Both the position numbers and the translations under genes were made by a program. From positions 560,501 through 624,500 of the forward strand of contig JAUIRK010000889.1 in the NCBI GenBank assembly GCA_030549495.1: a DNA stretch of 64,000 bases, given 5' to 3'. This document shows positions 11,905-24,338 of this stretch, in pieces. Source of the stretch: Nectonema munidae (lineage: Eukaryota > Nematomorpha > Nectonematoida > Nectonematidae). Each line of letters begins with the position of its first letter. Positions within the stretch are counted from its first letter, which is position 1. The notes under the pieces were generated by a model. It did no database searches, was not told the DNA's origin, and worked only from the letters and a program-made list of their open reading frames with translations.

Positions 11905-13920
11905 TACATAATAACATAACATATTTTATTAAGCAAAAAGAAGGTTGTTCAAACCTATGAAAATTGCATCTAAAAATAATAACTTCAAATGAGATATTTG
12001 AGTTTTCATAAGATGAAATATCACAAGTGTAAAAACTTGAGATGACCCCAATGGAAGTATAATCTATTTTAAAATATATTTAATGTTGGTGCATCCACAA
12101 TATTTTGAGGTAGATTGTTCCAATCTTTAATTAAAGATTTAGTGAAATAAGTTTTTCTAAAAGTGCCATAATGAGAATCTAGTTGAAGTTTTAAGGAATT
12201 ACATCGAGAAATATGTGATGCCATTGGAGGTAAAACTTTTCTTTGTATGTCAATATTTTTACATTATAAATAGTTATCATATTTGTCTTTTAATTCTATA
12301 AAGAAGAGACGGAAGATTGAGTTCTTTTATTCTGTCTGTGATGAAATATCTTGGACACCAGCTACCTTTTTAGTGAACTTTCTTTGAACTCTCTCAAGTT
12401 TCCTCAATTCAAGCTTATTCAATATTGGTCGTATCATGGTTTTGAAGAGAAGAGAAGCATTTTTCTTATCAAGCTTGGAAAAACAGTCTTTAATCAAGTT
12501 AATTGTGATAAATGCTCTACAAATTACATGAAAAGTGTTTCCATTAAATTTCATTTTGTTATCAACAATAATTCCCAAATCTCTTTGTTTTTGCACTTTA
12601 GAAACTTTATGCTCACCAAAAAAGAAGTCAATATTTGTGTTTTTACTATTTCCATACGGTAACATTTTTCATAATTAAAAAGTAAGCTCCATTTTGTAGA
12701 ACATTCACTGATTCTGGCAAGATCGTTTTGCAAAATCTCAGCAAAAAAATTAATATTTGATTGAACTAAATTTGATATGTCATTAACAAAAATGTTAAGG
12801 AGGATAGGTCTAAGTACGGAACCTTGTGGAATACCACTTTGTAAGTCTTTTGCATTGGACAAAATTCCATAATAAACTTTTTGCTTTTGGTGACAAACGA
12901 AATCAGTAAGCCATTTTATTAGAGAACCATGAATACTAATTGTTTTCAACTTAAGTATAAGCTTAGAATGGGAAACACTGTCAAAAGCTTTTTTAAAATC
13001 TAGGTAAATTACATGGACTGTTTTTTTGTATTCACGGAAATGCCTAACATCATTGTGAAATTCCAGCAAATTTGTAATTTTTGATTTCTTGCATATAAAT
13101 CCATGCTGATTAAGAAAGATTAACTTTTTTAGATGACGCAATATATGACTTGTAATTATTCTTTCCAAGACTTTTAATAAACAAGAGACTGATAGGTCTA
13201 TAACTTGATGTTTCATGGCGATTTCCTTTTTTGTAGACAGGTATAATAAGATTTAACTTCTAGTCTTTAGGCAAGTAGCCATAACTAAGAGACTTGTTGT
13301 ATAAAGTTGCTAAAGGTTTGCATAGAACATATGGCAACTTTTTAAGAAAAATAGGGTGAACATCATCTAGCCCCATCGACTAAGATGCATCTAAGTTTAA
13401 CAGTTCAGTCAAAACTTTTTCTGGAGAAGTGGAAAGTCCTTTGCATGATTGTGTAGTAAGTTGTTCATTGGCTATAACGCTATTTGTCAAAGGGTATTGC
13501 AAAAAGTAAAATATTCATTGAAAAAGTTTGCTTTATCTTTGTCATCATATATAACTGTTTTATTTTTGTCAAAAATTAATTGAGGAAGGGTTTTTTTGAG
13601 TTAATATAACTCCAAGCTTTTTTGGAATTAGATCTGAAGTTTGAAAGTATTTCGTATTCATATTATATTTTTCTTCTTTTGATCATAGATTTAATTTTTA
13701 GAAAAACACTTGTATTCTTGAAGTGCACAAGAATTTTTTCTTTATATAACTTTTAAATAGTTTCTTCTTTTTTAATTAATCGAATAATTTCTTTATCTAA
13801 GAAAGGTTTGTACTTTTTTTTTAATTTTTGATCAGGAATAAACAGTTGAATTAGATTTTTCAGAACATTTGTAAATGAAGTGTGATAGTCACATAAACCT
13901 AAATATATACTAAATATATT
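11905..13920 (-). mobile_element. 5'-truncated CR1-like LINE
   Basis: On the minus strand, reverse transcriptase blocks appear in 12,551-13,216: HGFICKKSKITNLLEFHNDV, VIYLDFKKAFDSVSHSKLIL and SGIPQGSVLRPILLNIFVND. The thumb and C-terminal part lies in 12,327-12,665 (QRDLGIIVDNKMKFNGN). The element ends at about 11,905-11,935 with GCTTAATAAAATATGTTATG, a 3' tail shared with the copies ending near 20,776 and 34,940. Decayed upstream sequence reaches about 13,920; no endonuclease is recognisable. The catalytic FADD region is damaged. It meets the plus-strand SINE almost tail to tail. Confidence 0.85.
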
Positions 13921-14510
13921 TTAGTATATTACCCTTTTTTTGTGTATTATTTAAATGATGCTAGGATTTTTTATTCTGAATCCTTATATATTGCTTATAT
14001 ATATATATCATATATTTATTTCCCTTAATGAGTAGATAAATTTCTTCTTCTTCTTCTTCTTCTTATACCTGTTTAAAATTTGAATTCATTTTATTTTAAA
14101 CTTCTTAATTCTAAGCCCTAATGTAAATTAAAAAAAAAAGTAAAAACTTTTCCTAAACCTGTTCTAAAATGGGGATAAAGAGGAGGTACGAAAAAAATTT
14201 TTAAATATAAAACTTGTTTTTGCGGTAAACAGAAGTACACTTACAATTTTGCATAATATAATGTATAATCAGAAAATAATTATCTTTTAACTTTAAATTT
14301 AAATAGGTTTATGGACATATATAACTGAAGATTTGATTATATGATATAATTATAATTTTATAAGAGAAAGAAGTTGAAAAAGGTATGCTTTGAAAGGAAT
14401 GAACCAGGTTGAATAATTTTTAAAAAGAAGGCATTTAAAGCATAATTACACTTAATGAGCATATAATGGTTGTATCGATTTTAGAATATCTCGCAAAAGA
14501 CCAGAAGAAT
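13921..14510. repeat. AT-rich spacer with (CTT)n
   Basis: A short pure CTT run lies at about 14,044-14,065. There is otherwise only AT-rich sequence with no supported gene. Confidence 0.6.
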
Positions 14511-14514
14511 TTGA

Positions 14515-14620
14515 GGAGAGTCGATTGAAGAACACGTGTTAATGCCTATCAAGCGAGCTTACATCTCAGAAATTCCTGACCAAGTCCTCAGCATTTTAAT
14601 AAGAAAGTTGAACAACCAAA
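14515..14620 (+). CDS. Candidate exon, weakly F-box-like
   Basis: 35 open codons precede a possible donor (CAACCAAA, then GTATGA). The peptide includes MPIKRAYISEIPDQVLSILI, and the stretch ISEIPDQVLSILI resembles the start of an F-box (leucine/isoleucine, proline, then a hydrophobic helix). Composition is less AT-rich than the flanks. The acceptor is not obvious, because a stop in this frame lies at 14,512-14,514; GAATTTGAG just upstream is a weak option. The F-box reading is an inference from a very short match. Confidence 0.3.
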
Positions 14621-14965
14621 GTATGATTATTTATTTTTTTCGTTATACAACATATTAGATTAGCGTTGCCATTCGCCTTGTTTTCAGAAAAATTTAAGTC
14701 CTCTAAAATATCTCGAAAACGCAAAAAAATGTCAACTATATATTGCTACAATGATGGCAATGAATATTGCCAAATTTTTATTCTCTAACTATTACGATGA
14801 GTTCATTGTATATTGAATATTTTCAAAAATATTCAGTATGATGTTGATATTTTATAATAATGAAAGACATTTGAAAGTCTATTTATTATTTCCTAATTTT
14901 TATTTCCAAATCAATTTTCCGACACTTACTTATTTTTAAAATACATTTTTAATTTTTGATTAAAG

Positions 14966-15298
14966 GATGATAAGTTATGTAAATTAATTTCTTCTGATAA
15001 AATAATTCAACAATTTTTTCAAACTCATCTTCACCAATAAAGCTTTGCCCTGGCAACCTTGGAATTGGATCTAGAACAAAATTTACTTCCGAGCGATTTT
15101 ATTTCTAAAATAACTTTTTCTGAATATTCAATATATAAAATTATAGATAAGGAAGGCCTATCTAAACTACTATTCTTATTACAAAACGAATATATCATTT
15201 ACAGATATGGAGTTTTTCATGCTTTACAACATGATTGTATTGCATGTGGTATTTGCAATACAAATCATTCAAATAATTGGTTGCGACTATGCAAATAA
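14966..15298 (+). pseudogene. Open frame with one internal stop, unrecognised
   Basis: One frame stays open from just after ATTAAAG (14,965) for 24 codons to a TAA at 15,038, then for a further 86 codons to a TAA at 15,299. The second part reads ELDLEQNLLPSDFISKITFS near its start and HALQHDCIACGICNTNHSNN near its end, with three Cys in a CIACGIC cluster. A run this long with one stop is unusual in this base composition. It may be a decayed exon or part of an unidentified mobile element. Splice phases do not connect it to the 14,515-14,620 block. Confidence 0.35.
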
Positions 15299-15829
15299 AG
15301 ATAGCTTTTGGGATAAAAAAATTTTAATTCTTTAAAATTCTTGGAAATTTACATTTTTATCTGAACCCAGAATTAATTTTATTCACCTCAGATTTTTGTC
15401 CTAACATAAATATTTAACTGAATCAAATAGAGAACAGAAAATATTCGTTAAAAATCAAGTTTATATTAATCGTCTCGCAATAGCTCTGCTGAAGAATTCG
15501 GAGAATGATCTATTGTGTTTTAAGGAATTAAAATTGCCAAATAAGTTTTAATTAAATAACAATTGTTTTTTTAAGATTTGAAATTTCCAAAAGATAGTAA
15601 TTACTTCTCCCCTATAACAATTAAAGACTTCCAGGTTATAAACTTTTCTCTTAAAGTTTCGAAAAATATTCAAAAAACTCTAAAAAATTCACTCTTATTA
15701 AAAATTTTATTATGAAATTATTATCATTTTTACAACATATTTTATAGAAAAAATTGATATCCGATGAACTTAGTTTTTGAAAATAGTTAACAAAAATAGC
15801 CTATAACTCGATATAAAGGATTATATAAC

Positions 15830-16900
15830 TCCAGTCTTGTCTAAATTTTTGAAACCATAATCCCAGACAATGTTCTCTCCCAAAATGTAACAATTGTGTT
15901 AAAAATCATCTTTAAGAAAAAGTCAACAATAACCCAATTTTTGGAGTTTCACAATGATATTGCCATTCTCCTATGAAACAATGCCACCGTTAATTACCCC
16001 ATAAGTATTTGCTTAAAAAATTAGAAGCATATGGCATATATATAAAGATTGTATAATGGATTGAATCTTTCCTGAACTAGTAAATGGATAGTTGCCTAAT
16101 TCGACTGAAGTAACAAGTGGTGTTGTCCAAGGTAGCGTGATTGAAATTTATATATAATTGATTAACCTCTTAAAATCCATTTTTATTTGAAACTATTCCC
16201 AGATGATCTCAATATCTATTGTGCGTCTACTAACATATCCCAAAAAACTTTACAAGCTGACCTTTTTACTCTGCAAGAATGGTGCAACACTTGGGGGATG
16301 GATCTCAATTTTTCCAAGTATAGCCATCTTCAAATTGAAACAATAAATAACATTATCTACTACATAGCTGGTTATGATGTAAAATAAGTTCAACTTACCA
16401 ACGATCTGGCCATCACTATTGACAATTCACTCAAATTTAAACCTGATTTTTCAAAAGCCATTTTAAAAGCTTATTCGATATTCTTCCTATAGTATGCAGA
16501 CACTTCACTGCATTTGATACTACAATAGCTATGCCACTATAAAAAGCCTTGATATGACCCCACCTCGAATACAGTAATGTGATCTCTCATCCAACCTGTA
16601 TTAAAGACATTAAAGAATTGAAAAAGGTACAAAGATTTTTACCGAAAAAAGTAAAAGAACTAGAAAATTGGACAACAAGGAAAGACTACGTATGCGTTGC
16701 CCTACAAAATGATATGATGACGTTTAACAATATAATTAACAAAAACCTGGATGTCGATAATACTGTTTTACTTGATTTTTCCCTAAGAAGCTTAAGATAT
16801 TGAAAACGGTGGTCTTTTGAAAAAATGTTTTCCAGGCTTTGTAGAGATGTATCTAAAAGGTTTCTTGTTTATAGAATTTTTTCAAAAGCCTATCACTTTT
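15830..16900 (+). mobile_element. Degraded CR1-like LINE fragment
   Basis: Plus-strand remnants follow CR1 ORF2 order: a KKKSTITQFLEFHNDIAI block at about 15,918-15,970 matches the palm entry of the other CR1 copies, and LFPDDLNIYCASTNISQKTL at about 16,190 holds a damaged catalytic box (PDD where ADD is expected). LQEWCNTWGMDLNFSKYSHL follows at about 16,277. A C-terminal block with HPTCIKDIKELKKVQRFLPK starts near 16,588. Many frame breaks and an early 5' truncation make it non-functional. It is most like the 20.8-24.4 kb copy. Confidence 0.8.
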
Positions 16901-16949
16901 TATAATTTATTGATTTTGAATTATTTATTCACTTTACTTTGATTAAGTT

Positions 16950-18310
16950 ATATTCTCATTATACATATAAACACTGTTCTAATTGTTGCTCGTTTGGCCA
17001 TGTCAGTTCTATATGTAAGAATAAAACTGTCTTTAAATTTTGTGGTGATTTTCATAAAAGGTCAGCGTTCTATTTTTTTATAGTTTACTATTTTCAGCGT
17101 TCAAAGTGAAATTAATTTTGTAAAAAAGAATACTACTTATTATGAATAATATGAATTTCAATTATTTTTCAAATTTTAGACCTATTAATACTCTTTCATC
17201 TGTTTTCACTCATAATGCTAAATCATTCATCTTTACCGCCTTAGATAATTACATTAAAATTGATGGTAATTTTAGTATTTTTTGTCTCAATGTTCAGTCA
17301 CTTAGCTCAAGATTTTGGCACTCAAAATTTTGTTTTATTGTACAAACATTTTTCGCAGTCTCTTTCAGTAATTTGTCTTCAGGAAACTTGGCTAGACGAC
17401 TCAAATTTTCAAAATTATAAATTACCTCACCATAATGTTTATTTGTTTCCTAAAATACTAAGTCAACATGGTGGACTTTTTTTTATTCATGAGAGTTTTA
17501 TTTGTAAAATTGTTAAGTCTGGTTGCTTTACTAATTGTTTTGAATATGCTTGTGTCTCACTTTATAAAAATAACCGTACCTTTTTTATACATAACATTTA
17601 TAGATTTCCCTCTCTACATTCTGAAAACATCGGCTCATTTTTAATTGATTTTGACAACTATCATATCTAAAATTCGTAAACCTACTCCTAACTTCATTGT
17701 TGGAGACTTCAACTTTAATCTGCTCAAATATAAATTAGATATTAAAATTTCTAACTTTTTGAATCTTCTTTATGCCTCAAATTTTTTCTTACGATTTCTT
17801 CTGTAACTCTTTCTTTTGTGATCTAAACTCATACATCAGATCATTTTCTTATTCTAACAACAATAAACTTTTTTTGTAGTTCTATCCCTTCCCATTCTTA
17901 TAAAGTTGATTTTTTATTAGATACAAATTTTTTCACTTTACTTCTTTTTTTCTTTGTCTGATTTGCGTCAATCATCTAATAACGACCCTGAAATCTTTTA
18001 AATAATGTTATTAGTAAAATTGTTTCCTTCAAATCTCCTTCTACCACTAGTAAATCTTTGAATAACAAATCTAAATACAAAATTAAAAAGTCTGACGGGA
18101 TAACTAATGATTTATTAACTTCTCTTTAACAAAGAGATTTTCTCTATAAAAAAATGAAAAAGAACACCTTCAATTTACAGCTGAAAAATAAATTTATTTT
18201 CCTAAGAAACAAAATTAAATATGAAATTAAAAATGCTAAGAAAAAAATCTTTGAGACAGCCTTTTTTAGAATCAAAATAATAATGATGTAAATTTTTTAA
18301 ATGGTAATAA
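16950..18310 (+). mobile_element. Jockey/L2-like LINE, 5' half
   Basis: The end of ORF1 is visible at about 16,972-17,065 as a CCHC zinc knuckle, HCSNCCSFGHVSSICKNK, followed by FKFCGDFHKR. ORF2 starts near 17,142 with MNNMNFNYFSNFRPINTLSS. Its endonuclease shows VICLQETWLDD (about 17,367), GGLFFIHESF (about 17,472), VGDFNFNLLKYK (about 17,699) and TSDHFLIL (about 17,836). A lysine-rich linker to the RT domain follows at 18,000-18,260. RT itself is missing, so the element is cut off near 18,300. Frame changes split the endonuclease, so it is inactive. Confidence 0.8.
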
Positions 18311-19200
18311 TGATGATAAATTTCATTTATGCGAAATAAATTCTATTCTATTCTATCAAGAACTCACAAAAAATGTTTATAAAAACAAAGTGCAGAAAAT
18401 ATTTTTATAAGTATTCTTTCTCAAACAGAATAATCAATGACTGGAATTAATTCCTTTTCAATTTTTTTTTTTTGATTTTTTCTGGAAGGACAAAATATTA
18501 ATCTATGATTAGTAGAACTTTCCCATTTTACACTGGTCATTTACAAATTTATCTTTAATTGTAAGTATATCACACCCTTTTTTTACATGATGCGATTTTC
18601 ATAGGCTTATTTCTAGCATTTTCTTTTCGCTTGATAAATTATTTTGTTATGTTTAAACGATATAATCTGAAAGTCTTTAATTATTTATTATCACTGCTCC
18701 CCATTTATCAATTTCAATTCGAAAAAAGGCATAATTTTTATTTAATTAAAACTTATTTCAATTCCTTAAAACACCATAGTTTATTTAATCAAAAATGTTG
18801 TGCAATATAATTAATTCAAAACATTTTTATCTCTCATTAGTTGAACCTTAAAAAGGTTTCCGGAAGATTTCATTTGTTAAATTTTTTTGTTAAATTTTAT
18901 CAAGTCAACAAAATATTTTTGCTAAAATTATCCAATTTTGGAAATATTAAGTTTCATCTTAGCCTAAGAAAAATAAAAAAAACAATAAAACTTAATTATT
19001 ATAGATGCTTTTTAAATTATAATACTAATTAAAATTTTCCAGTTTTCATGTTCGCTCTCTGAAAAAATTGGTATGTCATTTTTTGGCACACTGGTCAAAT
19101 TCAATGACAAACTTAGTGCGACTGAGATTAATATACACACTTGAAATTTTTTTTAATAAAGTGATAAAAAGTAAACTTTTTTTTCTGATTATATAAACAA
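18311..19200. other. AT-rich spacer, nothing recognised
   Basis: Open frames here (for example near 18,841-19,032) are lysine/asparagine/phenylalanine-rich shadows of the base composition. Confidence 0.5.
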
Positions 19201-19500
19201 AACAATTTATTCAATGTTACAACTTTTTAAAAAAATAGGATTGGTGATATATATCCCCGTTCCGCGCGGGGAAGGTTTTAACCCTGTTATCTGGAAATTG
19301 ATAGAAAATTTGATCGTCCATATTCTGCAAATATTTACATTATTTACAAAGACTCTATTATCTTATTGTAAATATATACATTATTTACTTTTCAACATGG
19401 TTTCAATAATATAAAATAATATGGAAATTTTTTTAGGTTCGATTGCACGAAATCTCCTATGAAATTGAAATTTATTTCGTATCATACGGTTTCCCCAATC

Positions 19501-19694
19501 CAACGTTTTTCAAACTTTTTTCACTTCGACCCATAGCAAGAACCACATTTTGCATCACGACCCATAATACTTAGGTGTAATAAGACTAACTTCTTTCACT
19601 ACGTTAATTTATTCAGCATCTTTTTTGTCACGACCCATTTTATGTTTCACCCGACCCACTGAAGGGTCGGGACCCACTGTTTGAAAAGCGCGGC
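19501..19694. mobile_element. Short hAT-like MITE
   Basis: It starts CAACGTTTTTCAAACTTTTT and ends GGGACCCACTGTTTGAAAAG CGCGG, an imperfect inverted repeat of the GTTTTTCAAACTnTGGGTCG type. Repeated GACCCA blocks lie inside. The same termini bound the copy at 46,926-47,229, and the transposase-bearing element at 41.2-43.9 kb has related ends (CTTCAAAGTAGGGGTCGCAA). That relationship suggests a non-autonomous hAT mobilised by such a source. Confidence 0.65.
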
Positions 19695-20285
19695 ACTAAT
19701 CGATGCGCCCTTATACTTTTTTATGAAAATAGTCATTTTTTCACTATTCAGCGCGTCGTCGAAAAAATGGCGCTTCGTTTCAGCTTCTTTTCCTTTTCCT
19801 GATTCTTTTTTCTTCAAAATTACTTCTCCTTTTACTCTGATCTCATTTTTTAATTATTCTTATAACAGACTTATAAGGCTTTCAAAATGGTTTTTAAAAA
19901 ATTACAAAATTACAAAATACTATGGAAATATATATTTTCAGAATTATTCTTAAAATAATACCGGCTAGCAACTTTCAATCAGAAAGATTGTTCAGTTCCA
20001 GTTCAAATATTGTAAACAGTAAACAAAGTAGTTTGAATCCAGAAAAAGTGAAAGTTTATTTTTGTTGGGCCAAATACTAAATCATTTAAAAATTAGCCTA
20101 AATAAAAAAGTTTATTTAAACTTTTTGTTTCATGAAATACTTTTATTGAGAAATTGTTTCCCGACCCGCCCGTTTCCCTCCGGGAGAGCATCTACCCGAC
20201 CCGACCTAAAAACTCACACCTCGCTAGGTTCTGGACTGTCTAGAAATCCAAGAAGCTTTACCTAAGTTATTTAAATAGTATGCTG
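19695..20285. other. Spacer with GC-rich patch
   Basis: Mostly AT-rich. A GC-rich patch at about 20,158-20,210 (repeated CGACCCG and CCCTCCGGG) and a similar one at 19,250-19,275 (CCCCGTTCCGCGCGGGGAAG) look like transposon ends, unassigned. Confidence 0.4.
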
Positions 20286-20289
20286 CATT

Positions 20290-20650
20290 TTTCATCTGAA
20301 ATCTAATAAAGATTTCAATCCCTCAGTTTTTTGAGTAAATACCAAGCATTACAAATTGCTGCATCAAGCATCCAAGTAAAAACAGAATAATACCATTTTT
20401 TTACCCCTTATTCCAACTCTATAATTATTTATATTCTGATTCAAATGATCCACTCTTCCCATGTTGGAATTATACTGAAAAAATATATTGGGACATTGGA
20501 TTTCAATCTTTTTACCTTTTTTTTGGAAAAGCTTTAACTTTTCTCTAAGGTAGAACACCATAAACCGAACTACATAATGTTACGACATTGTTGTCCATCC
20601 ATTATAATTTTTATGTGTGCATGAAGAAAACGTTCTGAAAACGCAAAGCG
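20290..20650 (-). pseudogene. piggyBac transposase remnant (C-terminal part)
   Basis: The minus strand encodes a piece of a DDE_Tnp_1_7 (piggyBac) transposase. WMDNNVVTL lies near 20,590, then IQCPNIFFQYNSNMGRVDHL within the open frame 20,364-20,561, followed by YRVGIRGKKMV and, past a break, DAAICNAW near 20,355. The NxxMGxVD, RxxxRxKK and NAW landmarks match the family. The third catalytic Asp region (GRVD here, GGVD in the family) is recognisable. Only about 110 codons survive and no element ends were found. A related source may explain the TTAA MITEs at 1.7-5.3 kb. Confidence 0.75.
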
Positions 20651-20877
20651 AGACTTTAGTCGTAAAATTAAAGGGGTTAAAAATTTTAAATACTTTTCAA
20701 ATGACATTTCCTTCAATATTATTTTGAAGGATTATTTTTGTATATTGATACAAAGATAATTAATTATTCTTAACATAACAACATAACATAAATTTATTAA
20801 GCGAAAAAATAAACTAATGAAAAGCTTGTTAGGATCGCATCAATACAGAAAAAACCATCATGTTAAAATGTATTCAG

Positions 20878-22194
20878 TTATTTAAATATAAAAACCTCGT
20901 CTCTCCAGTAGGAATCAAGGCGATTTTTGAAAACGTCGAGTGATGGTGCATCTACAATGTCTTCAGGTAGTTTGTTCCAGTCATTTATGATTCTATTCGA
21001 AAAAGAAGATCTTAAAAATGCTTTTGCACATCTTGCTTTTTTGAATTGTTTTCTATGAACTCTGGAGCTTCTTGAGGAGAACTCAGGCAGAACACTAGAT
21101 TTTATTTTCATATTTCCGTGAACTATATTATAGGTCGTGATCATATCGTTGCGCTTATACCTACCTATAGGTGAGAGATGGTAGAGATTACTTGCGCATC
21201 CTTTCTTCATATTCTAAATTCTGGAAGCCTTCAATCTTCTTCGTAATAAATCTCTGCACTTTTTCTAAGCTTTTCATACCTTAAGCACGTGTTGGATGTG
21301 CTACTAAATTACCATACTCGAGGTGCGTGCGTATTAGGGCTTTATACACTGGTATAAATCTATATCGGCATCAAACACAGAGAAGCTTTTATAAATTTGG
21401 AAGAAGACTGAATATGCTTTTGACGTTGCATTTAAGAAATGAGCCTCGAATTTAAGGTCTTTGTCAAGAGTGACACCAAGGTCGTTGATACAGTCAACAC
21501 GTTTTATGTCGTAGCCGCCAATATAGTACCTGAAACTGTTCTGTGTGCCAATTTGCAAGTGATTACACTTAGAGAAATTGAGATCCATCTTCCAGTCGTT
21601 GCACCACTGGTGAAGAGCGAAGAGATCGTTCTGTAAAAGTTTTTGCGATGCTTTTGTTGATACATTATATATCTTCAGATCGTCTGCGAATAATTTCAAG
21701 CTTGTTTTTGTTATAAAGGTCAGATCATTGATGTATAAATTGAAGAATAAAGGACCAATCACGCTTCCTTGAATGACACCACTAGTCACATCGCACTTAC
21801 TAGAAGCTTGTCCGTTGATAGATACTTGTTGCGTTCTATTTTTCAAAAAGGCCTTTATACAATTCAGCACTTTTGGGTGTATACCATAGAAGCTAAGTTT
21901 TCTGAGCAAGTAAGTAAGCGGAACTTTATCAAAAGCCTTACTAAAGTCGAAGTAAAGAACATCAACAGTAGAGTCACTTTCTAGAAATGTTGAAACCTCG
22001 TTGTGGAATTCAAAAAGTTGTGTTATTGTGGCCTTTTTCCTGAAAAATCCATGCTGGTCACTTGTAATTAAATGTTTACGTTCCAAGTGATTAGTTATGC
22101 TTTCTGAAATGAGGGATTCTAAGATTTTACATAAAACCGATGTTAGACTTATAGGTCTATAATTTGAGGGTAGTGAAGGATCTGAGTTTTTCAA
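20878..22194 (-). pseudogene. CR1-like reverse transcriptase (ORF2 C-terminal)
   Basis: The 286-codon frame at 21,334-22,194 has the full palm: SNYRPISLTSVLCKILESLI, KKATITQLFEFHNEVSTFLE, VLYFDFSKAFDKVPLTYLLR (first catalytic Asp), SGVIQGSVIGPLFFNLYIND and LKLFADDLKIYN, with the ADD active site intact. CNDWKMDLNFSKCNHLQIG is the usual following block. A second frame at 20,878-21,210 holds the thumb and C-terminal region (SPIGRYKRNDMITTYNIVHG, then NRIINDWNKLPEDIVDAPSL), typical of CR1/L2 ORF2 ends. A frame break separates the two near 21,210-21,334. Confidence 0.88.
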
Positions 22195-22810
22195 GATGGG
22201 TGTTACAATCGCTTGCTTCCAGGCTGATGGAACAACTCCCTCCTTTAAAGAAAGGTTAAAAGCTTGGTTAAAGGCACTGCTAAAACATTAGACAATTTCT
22301 TCAACAAAAAAGGATGAATATTGTCATTTCCAGGAAATTTATTTTCGTTGAGTGAATCAAGTTTTTCTAATACTGACATTTCTTCAAGTACTAATTCGCC
22401 ACGAGTTTCTGTGGTAATTGAAAAGACCTTTAAGAAATAACTGTTGAAAAATTCAGCTTTTTCTAGATTGTCTTTGGCTAACTTCTCATCAGAGTCTTTG
22501 ATTACATTATGAAAAGAATTTTTATTTTTCAGGGAGTTGATATAGAACCAGAACTTCTTGGGGTTGTGTTTTATGTTAAAGGACATATTTCTCTCAAAGT
22601 GCTCTTTGCTCTCCTTGTCTCAGACCTCAAAGAATTCGAAACTTTACAAAACTGGAACCTTATAATCGGACTTGTATAAGGAACACTTTTTCTTTAATAA
22701 GGAATGAGAAACAGCGTTGAGATAAAGTTGCGTTTCTTTCTTTGTCGAATAGGAGGTATTTTTCTGGAAATGGACCCATACAGAACATTCATGAAGAGAT
22801 TATAAAAATC

Positions 22811-23659
22811 CTAGAAGCCATAATTTAATTCTTTCCAATTTGTAGGTGAAATAGCATTCCTTATGTTCGTGTAATTACCTTTTTGAAAGTTAAGCTTTTG
22901 CTTGGCGAAAATAGTAAACTTTAGGGTAAGCTCGATATTAAAAAATACTGTGTAATGGTCACTTCCAGTGAGCTGAGAAGATACATGAAGATTTGAAACT
23001 TGAGTATCAGAAGTTGTAATTAGTAAGTCCAATAAGTTTTCTTTACCGTTGTAGCAAACACTTGTGGGTTGATCTATCAGTTGTGATAAGTTATTGCAGG
23101 ATAAGAAGTGTATAAACATTTTTTCAACATAATCAATCTTCTCGTTTGCGCAGCTTTGTGAACTCCACTTAATTGAAGGATAATTGAAGTCTCCAACAAA
23201 GATTATTCTCAGTTTAGAAGAAGATTCAAGAATACATGAAAACAGCTTAATAATTTCCTGTGTAGAAGTTAAAAAGGCAGCTGATGGGCTTCTATACACG
23301 CAGCATATTATAAATTCTTTTCTACCATTGGAAATTTTCAGAAACAAGTATTCTATAAAAGAGGGAGTAAAAAATTGCACAGTTTCTACATACAAGGATT
23401 GCCTGTAGTATGCAATTATACCCCGTTTTGGGTTCGTAGAGAAGTTGCTGTACATAGCAAAATTTTCCAAGGAGTAGTCATATGAAAATGGAGATGTAGT
23501 ACAAGAATTTTTAGGTAAAACTTCATTAATTAACAGTAGATCAAGTTGGTGCACTTGTGCTATTAAAGAAATCTCAGGTAGTTTTGGGTGGAGTTGGTTT
23601 GAATTCGTGTAGAAAACGCGAAAATTGCTTGTATTGTAAATTGAGAGAGAGGGGATCAA
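22811..23659 (-). pseudogene. CR1-like APE endonuclease (ORF2 N-terminal)
   Basis: This 282-codon open frame has the AP-endonuclease fold motifs in order: LDLLLINEVLPKN (metal-binding Glu), IIAYYRQSLY, FIICCVYRSPSA, IIFVGDFNYPSIKW (GDFN catalytic block) and TGSDHYTVFFNIEL (SDH block with the catalytic His). It would nick target DNA for target-primed reverse transcription. The domain looks whole. It is separated by breaks from the downstream linker and reverse transcriptase. Confidence 0.88.
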
Positions 23660-23879
23660 TTTTGTTTTGGACTCATTTCGGTGCTGGAAAATGCATTTCT
23701 GGCAATGAAATTTCTTCTCTTTATTATTACAAAATCGTTTAAAGAATTACCTTTCAAAGTGTACCTGAAAGTAGGATCTTTGTTATGGGTGTTCAACTCT
23801 TTGACTTCCGCTTTCATGCATTTTATTTTTTCTCTTTCTTTTGGATTAAAGTCATTTGAGACATAAACATGTTTATGTT

Positions 23880-24338
23880 CTAGTGAGGCATTTTTAGAAG
23901 GTGTAGCGCACTAGCCACGGCTAGTTTATCTGAATAACTTTCGTAGGTTATCATGATCGGCCTTTTAGCACAATCGTTCTGAATTGGTTTTCCCAATCTG
24001 ATAATTTTCTTAACTTTAATGTCTCTAAGTGCTAGATGAGTCTTGAATAAATGATACACAAAGTCAGCGTCATCAATTCTTTCACCGTTTGTGTCTTGTT
24101 CACTGACACCGTGAATTATGTGATTCATTTTCTTGCGTTCGGCGTCAATATCAGTAGCACGTTGATGTTCTAAGGTATCCTGTAAAATTTGCCGAAAATC
24201 TAGAATTTGGGGATTATTAGAGACATTTTGTACAGTAGACTCACCAGCTTCATTTACTAGGCGTTCAAGCTTTTCATTAAAATTGTTGCAGAAAACTTCT
24301 ATAGTATTAGCAACATGCTTTCCATGATCGTGAACCAT
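23880..24338 (-). pseudogene. LINE ORF1-like protein
   Basis: 152 codons on the minus strand upstream of the endonuclease. The N-terminal 60 residues are charged and helix-prone. Then MNHIIHGVSEQDTNGERIDD and VKKIIRLGKPIQNDCAKRPI, followed by IMITYESYSDKLAV, match the pattern of RRM-like ORF1 proteins (nucleic-acid binding, with IxRLGK and RPIxVxFxS landmarks) found in CR1- and L1-type LINEs. No Cys-rich knuckle is visible. Position and strand fit the ORF1 of the same element. Confidence 0.75.
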
